64,000 nucleotides of DNA from Peromyscus leucopus (lineage: Eukaryota > Chordata > Mammalia > Rodentia > Cricetidae), in NCBI RefSeq assembly GCF_004664715.2, contig NC_051083.1, forward strand, positions 93,959,920-94,023,919, read 5' to 3'. Each line of letters opens with the position of its first letter. Position 1 is the first letter of the stretch. Under the pieces are notes generated by a model, which was not told the origin of the DNA, did not search any database, and saw nothing but the letters and a program-made list of their open reading frames with translations. Made by a program: the position numbers and the translations under genes. Shown here in pieces: positions 26,913-36,429 of the stretch.

Positions 26913-27075
26913 GCACGCCTTTAATCCCAGCACTAAGGAGGCAGAGCCAGGCAGAGCTCTGTGAATTCAAGGCCAGCCTGGTCTACAGAGCGAGATTAGG
27001 ACAGGCACCAAAACTACACAGAGAAACCCTGTCTTGAAAAAACCAAAAAAAAAAAAAAAAAAAAAAAAAAAAGAC
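26913..27075 (+). mobile_element. 5'-truncated B1 SINE with 16-bp target-site duplication
   Basis: B1 starting at GCACGCCTTTAATCCCAGCA, lacking about the first 16 bases of the consensus, with a tail of about 30 A. AAAAATGATAGTGGAA is repeated exactly at 26897-26912 and 27076-27091. Confidence 0.94.
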
Positions 27076-27091
27076 AAAAATGATAGTGGAA

Positions 27092-29200
27092 AACGCAGGA
27101 ACAGGCATTAAAATTAAGGATGGATTATACAGGTAGAAACCCAGGGAATCAAACGAATCAGGAAAGGAAATGTTCATATAGCAGGCTGTCTGTCCACCCT
27201 AGACATTGGAGAAGGCCCATAACCAGCAATAACTTTCTTCTAGTTTGCAAACATGGCATTCTGTGCAAAGCCCCAACTGAACCTGGGATCTCCAATACCA
27301 ATCATTAAGGAAAGAGTGATTTATCCTGCTTTAATTATTAGGTTCTTATCAAAGAATTCTGTTACCCACTACTGAGCCTCAAAAAGCCTGGTAGCCTTCT
27401 GGCTTGTTCGGAGATAGCAGCATAAGACACTGACTGAATGGCTCTAGTCCCAGAAGACATTGTGGTCAGGTGTATATCCCCCTAGTCTGTTCTTTTCCTT
27501 ATACAGTGCCTTTAATATCCCTATTCAGTAGCATTTCCAGGCTTCGCTAAGAACCAAGCACCAAAAACGGGTATTAGTGAAGTAGATGACAAAAGAGGTC
27601 TTTCAAGAAACCTAAGCAATCAGGACAGACACTACAGAGGTGTGACAGAAAGTGAACTCTCTGCAAATCTCAGCAAATCTCAGTAAATGTCAGCCTCACA
27701 CTTCACTCACCCAGGTCAGACCCTCCTAAGGCCTAGAAACAGAAATCACCCTCTCACTTCACCAAAGACCTAGAGGAGCTCTTGCTTTCCCAGCTGAAGC
27801 AAATGCACATGCTCTCTCCAGGTTTGTCCCCACTCCCTCACCTTTGCCATTCTCGAACTGAGTTATGCCAGCAAGCAGATCATTATGACCATTAGAAGCC
27901 AGGTAAGCATTGTGCTCTACAGGATTTCAGCGTCTGTGGCTGAATACACTTGCAGTAGTAGTTCATCTGAAATGAAGTTTCTCTTGAAACTATTCTGTCT
28001 ATACCTTGGCTTTATTTTAGACCATGAAATAAATAGTTTGATGCCTAATGTGAAATAAGTGAGAAAATTATCCAACGGCATTGAAAAAGCCTCAGAAAAA
28101 CAACTTGATATAACAATGTTAAGACATCAGCCTTGCTTGTACCCACAGAAACCATTGGGGCTAGAGTGAGGAGGCAGTGGTTTTGTATTGGGACGAAGGA
28201 GATGAACACATTCTTAACGGTTAATAGGAGTACCTCCTACATTTCTTGGTAGCTTTTAAGATGTCCTATTTGAGTTTCACTACCATGCACGTAATGCATG
28301 AGTGTTCAGCATTTCTTTGGGCAATGTAGAGAGGAGGGGAGGTCAGATAACTTGCTCAGGCTCATACAACAAGGGAGAAGCATAACTTGCGCTACCACCC
28401 AGGTCTCCCACAGCAGGGAATGTTGCTCTTACCTAACCTGTGTCGTTGAGCAAGAGTAAAATCCACCCCAGTGTGCACATGCACACACATGCATGTGTGC
28501 ATGCACACACACACCCGTACAGACAATGTCTCTAAGAACACAAAACTTATAGAAGGCTTTCCTGAAGTTCCTGCCTCTAAATTCTGAGTTTTAAGTTATT
28601 AATACCTATCTGAGTTATAAGTCATCAATACCAGAGTATCTCGTTGTTGGGGATAGCAGATGCCCCGGGCATTCCCATTGTGTTTATCTCCTCCCTTCGT
28701 CCATTCTTGCCTTCAGGTTTTCTAGAAAATCTGATACACACCCAGACACAGGTCAACATGGAGGTGGATTCATCCCCCCTCCTGCCATAAAGAAGTCTTG
28801 AAGCACTTAAAGTGATAATCCTAAACCATTTTTTTTTTCTGGGGTTGCTTTTCACTTGCATTCAGAATGGAAAGCTATAATCTACAGAGTGGGCCAGTCC
28901 TCCCCATTCTGAGTCTCAAAACTTCTCAGGCTTCTATTTTTCCCATCCCTCACCCTTGATCTCCCCCCATCAGAAGCCCAATTTGTTAATGACACTTCAC
29001 TTGTCCTCATTGTCAATGGCACCCAGTAATTTAAAAGTCCTTCCAATTTCAGCTCCACTGAGTAGGGTGGAACTTAAATCCCAAGAGAACCTCACAGCCG
29101 GATTGTCTGAAGGACTATTGAAATTCCAAGAGGGGGCACCTACAACTCCTTCCAACCCATATGGAGTCATCCCATCTTCTGGGCCCTAGTTTTTGAGCCT
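27092..29200. other. Unique intronic sequence next to the exon
   Basis: No gene or SINE recognised. It contains an alternating purine-pyrimidine tract at 28471-28514. Short open frames lack domains. Confidence 0.4.
28471..28514. repeat. Alternating purine-pyrimidine tract with internal palindrome
   Basis: Forty-four bases alternate R-Y without a break and include the perfect 16-bp palindrome CACACATGCATGTGTG (28484-28499). Confidence 0.9.
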
Positions 29201-29423
29201 TTCCAGGCACCATTCAAAATACACTTGCACCTGCTAAAATTCCCTGAGCTCTGTGGGGCTGTAGCCAGCCAAAAGGTTCAGTCATGGTGGCCTACGAAGC
29301 GGACACTCCCCCACCCACCGCCCCTCGGGAACTTCTTGGTTTGCCCCCTGGTCAGTGGTGAAGATCCAGCAGAGGCTGGTGCCAGCAGAGCCGTGTTCCC
29401 ACCCCCTCTGGCCAGCTACCCAC

Positions 29424-29737
29424 CTGTGGAAGAAGAGCAGAATGGAGAGCATGGTCTGGTCGATGTTGCGGTTGCAGATGCCCTCGTTGATCAGGTAGCA
29501 GGGGTCCCGCAGCACGGGCTCCAGCGAATCCTGCCGCATTATGCTGTTGAGCTTGTCAGTGTTGAGGTTCTCGAAGATGAGCTTCTCCTGCAGCTGCCGA
29601 AAGTTGCTCACGGTGGGGCTGCCCGGGTTTTCCCCGCTGCCGTCCTTCTGGAGGCTGCTCCGGCTGGCCAGGTCCAGGCAGCAGTTGCAGCAGTCGAGAC
29701 CGACAGGTGAGCGGCAGTCGCTCTTGGACTGAGCCAT
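29424..29737 (-). CDS. Tsc22d3: Tsc22d3 (GILZ) long isoform, first coding exon (partial gene)
   Basis: The exon encodes the N-terminal 104 residues of the roughly 200-aa long isoform of TSC22D3/GILZ, a glucocorticoid-induced leucine-zipper regulator that restrains NF-kB, AP-1 and Ras-Raf signalling. Seen: MAQSKSDCRSPVGLDCCNCC at the start, then a conserved helical stretch with FRQLQEKL, DKLNSIMRQDSLEPV and INEGICNRN, ending ILLFFH. The next codon is split after AG, followed by a strong donor (CACAG|GTGGGT), so the intron is phase 2. Known: the next exons should supply the TSC box and leucine zipper, which are absent here. The start ATG at 29737 has G at -3 and G at +4, a good initiation context. 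The frame stays open upstream but contains no further ATG, only a TTG at 29842. I matched the family from memory; the protein match is close enough for high confidence. Confidence 0.95.
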
Positions 29738-29829
29738 CTCCTCAGGCTTGGCGGCTGCCTGATCGGCGAGGTCAGGGGCGGCTGGCAGGTGCGCACCCGC
29801 CGCGCTGGCCTGTTGGGACTCCAGGGTGC
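29738..29829 (-). other. Tsc22d3: Probable 5' UTR part of the Tsc22d3 exon, with candidate splice acceptor
   Basis: Upstream of the ATG the minus strand reads a T-run, then CTTCTCACAG, then TCATTTCCAG|GC, a plausible polypyrimidine tract and 3' splice site with the AG at 29831-29830. If used, the coding exon begins at 29829 and a non-coding first exon lies further up in the CpG island. A candidate donor is GCG|GTGAGC on the minus strand near 30650. Alternatively, transcription starts inside the island and reads straight through. Transcript data would be needed to decide. Confidence 0.45.
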
Positions 29830-30496
29830 CTGGAAATGACAAGCTGTGAGAAGAGTTGGAAATTAGCGCCTAAAAAAAAAAAAGGCCGGGACACCTTCAG
29901 TTCGGGGCCCCCTTCTGGCTGGAGCGCTCAGGGTGCGAATAGAAACAGCTGGACAAACAGCTCCCAGCGGATCCCTTGGGCTCACTTCCTCCTCCTCCCC
30001 CGCCTTGGTCTGGAAGCCCGGGCCGCTCCCCCTCGAGCCACCCTCCACCCCCTCCCGCCGCCACCTCTCCCCTCCTTCCCCGGAGGTGCCACACGCGCGC
30101 GCCCCCCCCCCGCGCCCCCCCCCTCCAGCGCTGTCCTAAGTTTCCCAAGTGTGAGCATGGCTCCGGGCGGACCTGCAGCCGGCAGGAAGGGCGGCCAGAG
30201 AGAGAGGGAGAGCCCCGGCGCGCCCTCACGGGCTTCTCTCTCGTCTGGCTCGGGGCGGGCTCCGAGCGGTGGTAGCAAGAGCCCCGGAGCGAGTGTGCGA
30301 GCCGCGCCGGCCGCGAGAGAGAGCGAGCCCCGGGAGTCCGTCCGCCCCGCACGGGCCGTGACAGCATGTAAATGAGCCCCGGGGGGCAGGCGGAGGACGC
30401 CCCGCCGCCGCCGCCGCTTCCCCGCTTGGGCTTAGAAGGGGGGGTGCCCTCCCCACCGGGACGCGGAGTCGCCCCCTTCCCTCCGCGCCCACGCGG

Positions 30497-30561
30497 TCGC
30501 TCGCTCGCACCGTCGCTCGTTGGCTCGCTCGCTCGCACCGTCGCTAGCTCGCTCGCTCGCC
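30497..30561. repeat. CGCTCG-rich short minisatellite in CpG island
   Basis: Two and a half imperfect units begin TCGCTCGCTCGCACCGTCGC at 30497 (28 bp), 30525 (24 bp) and 30549 (partial). The unit contains smaller TCGC steps. Confidence 0.85.
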
Positions 30562-30699
30562 GCCCGCGCTCCTGCGGAGCCAGCCTCAGCGGTTTCGCTG
30601 GCTCGCTGGCGCGCGCCCCAGCACCCGGTGGCTTCGGCGGCCGCTCACCGCGCTAACGTCCAGAGCTCCAGGAGCGCGCGCGCCGCTCTCCCCGGCGCG

Positions 30700-30762
30700 A
30701 GAGGGAGAGGGAGAGGGAGAGGGAGAGGGAGAAGGGGGGGGAGAGAGGTTGGGGGGGGGGGT
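30700..30762. repeat. (GGGAGA)n polypurine tract and G-runs
   Basis: The plus strand carries GAGGGAGAGG steps followed by runs of 8 and 11 G. Polypurine of this kind can form triplex or G-quadruplex structures. It lies about 1 kb upstream of the Tsc22d3 ATG. Confidence 0.9.
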
Positions 30763-31196
30763 GCGAGCCAGACGCCCGGGCCGCACAGGTCTCCCGCTCG
30801 CTGGGACGGCCAATGGTGCCAGTCCTCGGCGCCGAGGAGCCCCTCTTGCCAGGACGGCCAGACGCGCCGCCCGGGTCTTTAAACGGCCGCGCCACGCAGC
30901 CCGGCTTTTTTTCTTTTTCCCTAAGTGCCAAGGGAGCGAACGGCGCCCCGGCCTCCGCTCCGCATGCGACTCCAAGAAAGTGCTCAAAAAAAAAAACACA
31001 CGAGCACCGCAGAGACACCCCCTCCCCCGACTCCAAACTCGCAGCCACACGGCCCGACTCTCCGCGCCCGTGTCTCACTTGTCACCCCGTCTTGCGCCCC
31101 GTCCCGCCGCCGCCCGCCCGCGCCCCACTCGACGCCATCTCCCCGGGGTTCCGCTGTCTGGGCTGCGAGCTTCCCCGGGGCCTGCCCCTGCTCCCT

Positions 31197-31220
31197 CGCC
31201 GCCGCCGCCGCCGCCGCCGC
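31197..31220. repeat. (CGC)8 trinucleotide tract
   Basis: Eight uninterrupted CGC triplets, read as (GCG)8 on the Tsc22d3 strand, sit in the distal CpG island, upstream of the probable transcription start. Confidence 0.95.
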
Positions 31221-31680
31221 GCGGCTCGCCCGCCCGTTTCTTCTCCCGCTCTTTCCGCTACGTCTGTCACGGAACGTCTCCAAGTTTCTTTCCTCTTTCT
31301 CCCGTCTCCTCTTCACTCCCCGCTTGGCCCTTTCTTGCATTGCTTTCCTCCCCTCTAATTTCTGGCCGCCCACTCTCTCCTTTTTTTCTCGGCGCCTCCT
31401 TTGACCCCCCTCCCCTCTTAATTCCTTCCTCTGACCCCCCTCTCCTCTCCTCACGTTGGCACTCCCTCTTGCTCCCCACTCGTCTTTCCTGGGTTTTTTT
31501 GGAAACTTGGTCTCCCGCTTTTCAGAGCCCCGCTACCTGCTGCTTCAGGTGCTCTGGCTCCTTCGCTCCTTGGAGAGACTTCTGCTCAACCGCCTGCAAG
31601 CAGAGTCAGAAGAGGAGTGATGCGTCCCGTAATGGCGGCGGAGGGATCTGGGAGAATAAACCCCGAGCAGCGGAGGTATA

Positions 31681-32190
31681 GCAAAAGGGCAGATATGGGG
31701 GTCAGTCTAGTGCCCTGGGTTAATGCCCCTGCTGTCTACAGGAGCTTCAGGGACGTGCTAGGTGATCAAGCAGGACAGCTTTGAGGGTGTCTGAGAACTT
31801 AGACTATGTTGAACGTGAAAGATTGAGCAATTATTGATTCTTGGAAAAATTGAGAAAACATCCAAAATATTCACTTTTTGTATAAAACTCAAATAAATTT
31901 TTATTCAGCCCTACTCCCTTACAACCCCCCCCCTCTGCCCCCTTCATTCGCTTCATTCATGAACCCAGGACATTTGAAATAGAGCAGTATATACTGCCAT
32001 CTTCTGCCCAAAAACCAGAACTATTTTCTGTCTGGGACTAAGTTTTGGCGCTGGGAGACACTACAGGTGCCTCCCGGTGGAAGAATCCATCCGGACTCCG
32101 AGTCAAGGCAAGAGTCCCTCTGTTTCAGTAAAAGTGAATGAAGTTCCAGTTGCCTGAACCCTGGGAGACTTGAGCTAAATACATCTGAGA
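31681..32190. other. Unique upstream sequence
   Basis: AT-richer sequence immediately outside the CpG island with no recognised gene or repeat. Confidence 0.4.
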
Positions 32191-32195
32191 TTTCC

Positions 32196-32310
32196 TACCC
32201 TGCCGTGGTGGAGCACATCTAAAGTCCCAGCTACTTGCAAAGCAGAAGCAAGAGGCTTGCTGCTTCCAGGCCTGCCTGAACTAAATAGTCAGACTCAAAA
32301 CAACAACAAC
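32196..32310 (+). mobile_element. Old B1/PB1-like SINE fragment
   Basis: A diverged monomer: GCCGTGGTGGAGCACATCTA, AAGTCCCAGCTACTTGCAAA, CAGGCCTGCCTGAACTAAAT, then a (CAA)n tail. The weak match to B1 suggests an early 7SL-derived relative. Confidence 0.5.
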
Positions 32311-32425
32311 AACCACCACAACAACAACAAAAGTGAACAAAACCCAACCCAACCCAATCCAACCCAAACAAACAAAAAACCCAAACACAAAACAACAACA
32401 ACAACAAAAACCAAAACCCACCCCA
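32300..32425. repeat. (CAA)n/(CCAA)n simple repeat
   Basis: An A- and C-only rich tract of AACAACAAC and CCCAACCCAA steps, grown from the tail of the old SINE to its left. Confidence 0.85.
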
Positions 32426-32787
32426 TATAAAACCAACCCTCGAGCGAGACCTGTAATTAATTAGGAGCAAAGTGCAGCCAACTAATTCGTGTTTCCCAGT
32501 CCTTGTGGCTGTTACATGGGGCCCAAAATGTGAGTAGTTGGGGAAGGCGTTACTCTGAGCTGTAGTGACTAGAAAATCCTAACCTTTCTATACTTCTGGC
32601 TCCTGAGAGGATCCCAAGCCCCAGGATGAAAGAGATGCCATGGTGGCTGTGACAGAAAGCAGTATAACGGAGAGAAAGCCCCTGCATCGTCACAGACTAA
32701 GAAATGTCCATTTCCCCCTTAAAAGCCCATCATGGCATTTTACTGCATTTCCTTCTTCTTTCTTCTCTCTCTTTTCTTTTTCATTTT

Positions 32788-32951
32788 CTTTTTTTTGTTT
32801 GTTTGTTTTTTGAGACAGGGTTTCTCTGTGTAGCTTTGGTGCCTGCCCTGGATCTCACTCTCCAGCCCAGGCTGACCTCGAACTCACAGAGATCCTCCTG
32901 GCTCTGCTTCCCGAGTGCTGGGATGAAAGGCATGTGCCACTGCCGCCCGGC
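32788..32951 (-). mobile_element. B1 SINE
   Basis: Antisense B1: TTTGAGACAGGGTTTCTCTG, AACTCACAGAGATCCTCCTG, GTGCTGGGATGAAAGGCATG and GCCGCCCGGCC at the right end. It lies in a pyrimidine-rich context, so the target duplication is ambiguous. Confidence 0.92.
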
Positions 32952-32960
32952 CTTTCTTCT

Positions 32961-32961
<1 letters not shown>

Positions 32962-33012
<51 letters not shown>
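32962..33012. repeat. Poly(T) tract of 51 bases
   Basis: An uninterrupted T-run 10 bp beyond the head of the neighbouring antisense B1. It is not that element's tail, which is at the other end. Exact length is uncertain in any assembly. Confidence 0.9.
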
Positions 33013-33016
<4 letters not shown>

Positions 33017-33674
33017 TTCTTGGATAAAAGCCAGAGGAGGTAGTAGAATATAAAATTTCATCTGCATTGTGTAGACTTATAGCCTACTGAATTGTTTTTT
33101 AATTACAGTGTTTATTATTTTCCTTCTTGTTTATAATTATTTCATGTTAAATGCTATAATAAAATATATTACTAGTTCCAGAAATGTTTATTTGCATTTT
33201 GGGAACAGCTAGGCCTTTTGCTTCTATGTTTGTCTGAACGCTCTTATCTTTGTGTATAACCTTGGGATGAGGCCCTGGTGGAAGTATTTCCTTCTTGGCA
33301 TTTGGCACTGTTAACTTCAAGATTTTTGTCCCCTTGACATTTCCCTGTTGTAGCCCTTGTTCTCGAGAAGTATTATTAATAATTCAGTACAGCTTGGCTC
33401 ACCATATCAAGGCTGATCAAGAGCAAATAGAGTTGAGATAGAGAAAAATCTAGATAGTACAGCGATAGAGTTCAGAGAGCCGGCATTTGTGTGCACACGA
33501 GCCCAGCTCGTGTTGACAGACTGCATACCTCTGTGAGGGAAGGCCGACTGGACAGGGCCCCCTTGGCTCTCCTCTGTGAAGCCTTGCTTTACTGACATAC
33601 AGTCAGGTGGAGAGATTCCAAACAAACGTTCTTGCATAAACTCAGAAAGCAGGAGTCTGGGGCACTAGCAGACA
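33013..33674. other. Unique upstream sequence
   Basis: No gene or recognised repeat. Confidence 0.4.
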
Positions 33675-33691
33675 AAGATGGTAGCTTTTTT

Positions 33692-33881
33692 TTTTTTTTT
33701 AAAGATTTATTTTATTTATTATATAAACAGTGTTCTTTCTGCAAGTTTGCCTGTACACCAGAAGAGGGAATCAGATCTCATTATAGATGGTTGTGAGCCA
33801 CCAAGCGGTTGCTGGGAATTGAACTCAGGACCTCTGGAAGAGCAGTCAGTGCTCTTAACCTCTGAGCCATCTCTCCAGCCC
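33692..33881 (-). mobile_element. B2-type SINE with 17-bp target-site duplication
   Basis: Antisense B2: T-run, AAAGATTTATTTTATTTATT, CCAGAAGAGGGAATCAGATC, GGAATTGAACTCAGGACCTC and GAGCCATCTCTCCAGCCC. AAGATGGTAGCTTTTTT is repeated exactly at 33675-33691 and 33882-33898. Confidence 0.95.
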
Positions 33882-34164
33882 AAGATGGTAGCTTTTTTGA
33901 GGAGAGCCAAAAGGGAGTAGAAGAAACACCTATTTCTTTGATGGAGTCATTCAACGGCCACTTACTGTGTGCCTGTCTTGTTGCAGGTACAGCATTAATG
34001 AAGATTCAGAGGTGAATCAGATCACTCCAAAGCTCCCCAGAAGAATTCCTGGTCTAGCTGGAAAACCAGCTTTACAGACAGACAAAATACTACAAGTCAA
34101 GCTGACTCTGGTGTTACTGGCCTGAAACCTTGATTTATTTTTTATTTTTTATTTTTTATTATTT

Positions 34165-34345
34165 TTTGGCGGCTAAGGCAGAAGGATCACAAGTTCAAGG
34201 ACAGCTTGGACAACTTACTGAATCTCTCTCTCTCTCTCTCTGTCATGTGTGCACAAGCATGTGTGTTAAGTGGTGGAGTATTTGTCTAACATGCATAAGG
34301 CTCTAGGTTCAATGCCCAGCACCTTAAAAAAATAAAGAAAAGAAA
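34165..34345 (+). mobile_element. B4-type SINE (B1-ID fusion)
   Basis: A B1-derived half (GGCGGCTAAGGCAGAAGGAT, CACAAGTTCAAGGACAGCTT) is joined through a (TC)n tract to an ID-like half (AAGTGGTGGAGTATTTGTCT, AGGTTCAATGCCCAGCACC) and an A-rich tail. Confidence 0.75.
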
Positions 34346-34935
34346 ACAAGAAGCAAAACCCAAGGCTACCACTACAAGTGTGGAATGATAGGCACTTGGT
34401 GATTTGTGGGCAGGCAGCAGCATATTCTGGAGAAGGTGGAGCAGGTTTTACTTGGGGTGGAAGGGCAATCCACACATGTTCCTTGGTTGATTTATAGTAA
34501 GGATACATCCCAGTGAATCCACCATGAACTGAAAATATCATAAATAAAAAAATGGACTTGCTACACTTAGTCAACTGAGCACTGTAGCTTAGCAAACACA
34601 GCAGGCCATACGACCTGCATAGTCTGTGGCTTACTGGGAGCTGCCCATCATTCAAATCCTATGTTTGAAGCAGAGTTTCTCCTGAATACACATTGGCATT
34701 TGCACCACCATAAAACACCACATTTGTAAGTAGAATCATCGAAAATTAGGGACCAGTGCAGAGAGGCCTGTGGGTGAGAATAGTGGGTATGTTTGGATCT
34801 TGTGCGAATTGCAGAGAGTTTTGTGTTACTAGAGGATAAAATGGAAAAGAGAAATTGAGAGTTGAAAAGGTACTCAGAGCTCATGTCTTGAGGGACCCAG
34901 TATAAAACATTAAAGAAAATTGTGCTCTGAGCCTA

Positions 34936-34988
34936 GTGTGGTGACTTACACCTGTAATCCCAGTACTCAAGGTAATTCTGGGCTACAT
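34936..34988 (+). mobile_element. Old B1 fragment hosting a younger B1
   Basis: TAGTGTGGTGACTTACACCT and GTAATCCCAGTACTCAAGG are the 5' half of an old B1. A younger B1 inserted a few bases beyond it. Confidence 0.6.
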
Positions 34989-35003
34989 AAAAGATGCTTG
35001 CTA

Positions 35004-35162
35004 GCCGGGTGACAGTGGCACACGCCTTTAATCCCAGCACTCGGGAGGCAGAGGCAGGCAGATTTCTGTGAGTTGAGGACAGCCTGGGCTACAGAGTGAG
35101 ATCCAGGACAGGCACCAAAACTACACAGAGAAACCTTGTCTTGAAAAACAAAAACAAACAAA
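35004..35162 (+). mobile_element. B1 SINE with target-site duplication
   Basis: Full-length sense B1 from GCCGGGTGACAGTGGCACAC to a (CAAA)-rich tail. Flanks AAAAGATGCTTGCTA (34989-35003) and AAAAGATGCCTGCTA (35163-35177) differ at one base. Confidence 0.94.
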
Positions 35163-35239
35163 AAAAGATGCCTGCTAAAAATTAACCAACCACAAATCTA
35201 TCCACTTAACAGATTTGTCTTGCTTTAGAGAATTATTCA

Positions 35240-35299
35240 GAAAAGAGATAAAGAGATAAATATCATTTGAGTCCTTACTATGTGCCACAAATGCACATA

Positions 35300-35351
<52 letters not shown>

Positions 35352-35520
35352 TCTTATTCACGTGTCACAACAATTCTGTGAAGTAGGTATGATTTCAGTG
35401 ATGATGTGAACTTGGGTAAGTTAAAGAAGCTCTCAGGTTATACAAGGAATATATGATGGAGCCAGGGTTTGAACTTAAAATTTCCTAACTTCAGAGGTGG
35501 GTTCTTATCCATCAGGTAAT
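35240..35520 (-). mobile_element. MIR SINE interrupted by a (CA)n microsatellite
   Basis: Antisense MIR: TGAGTCCTTACTATGTGCCA, then the CA tract, then CACAACAATTCTGTGAAGTA, AACTTGGGTAAGTTAAAGAA and GGAGCCAGGGTTTGAACTTA. Confidence 0.8.
35301..35350. repeat. (CA)n microsatellite
   Basis: About 25 uninterrupted CA units located inside the MIR, at the point where the consensus reads a short ACA-rich stretch. Confidence 0.97.
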
Positions 35521-35684
35521 TTTTTAAATGAAGGCTTATCAAATATTTACAAAGTGTAATATCTGTTTAAAGAAGACTGTACATTCACAGATGCACATAT
35601 GCATCCAATGATTTACTGACTAATATATTGAAAGATTTTTATTTAAACTGTAGAGTACCAAGAAGGAAATTGATGGCCCTAGTG

Positions 35685-35855
35685 TAATATCATAATAGCT
35701 GACTTTTTGAAGGGCCATCATGAGGCAGGCATTATGTTAAGTACTTTATATGTCATCATATAAATTAATTATCCTGACAAGCTGAGTTAGATGCTACCAT
35801 CATTTTCATTCAATAGATGATGAAACTGAGCTACATGAGGAGACCTGGAACACCT
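35685..35855 (-). mobile_element. MIR SINE, antisense
   Basis: AATATCATAATAGCTGACTT, ATGAGGCAGGCATTATGTTA, AGTACTTTATATGTCATCAT, GCTACCATCATTTTCATTCA and ATAGATGATGAAACTGAGCT follow the antisense MIR order. Confidence 0.8.
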
Positions 35856-36350
35856 GGATTGTAAGTACCTACCCTTTAAGCACATGTAGCCTAGTTAGGT
35901 TCGAATCAATATACCCAAGGGAGCTGTAGGCAAGTTCATTTCATATCATCAATACTCAATTTTGTTAACGTCTCCTCACAGAGGGAATCAGATTCATTAT
36001 AACTCACACACTTTCCTATCACAGATTTGTAAAAGCTGGTAAGAGTAACTCTAGATCAGGGTGTTCATAGACTTTTTTTTCTATTTTGTGCCACACATCC
36101 TTATGACAGCAGGGAAGCTTGTGAAGCACTTCTCAAAATAGTGTTTTTAGATAACACACAGGCTTACAAAGAAATCAATTGTACTGAAGTGAAGATTTCA
36201 AAATATATAAAATAGAAAATTATATGTGTTTGTTAATACAGTAAAAGCAAGATTCTAGATGCAGTTTTGATAACCATGATAACTTCAGTATAATGGCTGT
36301 GAATACATTTAAAGATACCCCAAATAACAGTGACATAAAACTGTTAATTA
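35856..36350. other. Unique upstream sequence
   Basis: AT-rich, no gene or clear repeat. Confidence 0.35.
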
Positions 36351-36429
36351 CTTTTGAGGCAGGAGGATGCCTCAATCACTAATGTGCCTACTACATGAGG
36401 ACCAGAGTTCAGATCTCCAGCACCCACAT

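Larger units (their letters stand above)
1..29423 (-). other. Tsc22d3: Tsc22d3 intron 3' of the long-isoform first coding exon (incomplete)
   Basis: The donor at 29423/29422 opens this intron and no acceptor with a TSC-box exon was found down to position 1. I looked for the short GILZ first exon (a motif like YQLHNFSISFFSSLL) and for the TSC-box exon on the minus strand and saw neither. Known: this intron is tens of kilobases long in mammals, which fits. Open frames here are short, lack family resemblance and mostly overlap repeats. Confidence 0.8.
29430..31680 (-). promoter_or_regulatory. Tsc22d3: CpG-island promoter of Tsc22d3 long isoform
   Basis: The sequence changes abruptly from ordinary AT-rich intron to very GC- and CpG-rich DNA, spanning the coding exon and about 1.9 kb upstream. 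It contains many GC boxes, an inverted CCAAT box (minus-strand ATTGG, at 30811-30815), an octamer-like ATGTAAAT (30366-30373), a YY1-like AATGGCGGC (31630-31638), a CGC triplet run, a CGCTCG minisatellite and a GGGAGA tract. No convincing TATA box is placed, so dispersed initiation is likely. Strand is assigned from the downstream exon; bidirectional activity cannot be excluded. Confidence 0.85.

Noticed and set aside
29225..29710. 161-codon plus-strand frame overlapping the Tsc22d3 exon
   Set aside because: Antisense shadow of the conserved coding exon; no family resemblance in this frame.
29282..29842. 186-residue reading of the Tsc22d3 frame starting at 29842
   Set aside because: The first codon is TTG, not ATG, and its last part reads past the splice donor into intron. 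The supported start is the ATG at 29737 and the supported end is 29424.
30749..31681. 310-codon plus-strand open frame through the CpG island
   Set aside because: Composition-driven: GC-rich DNA lacks stop codons. It is P/R/S-rich with no domain, and several overlapping frames are equally open on both strands.
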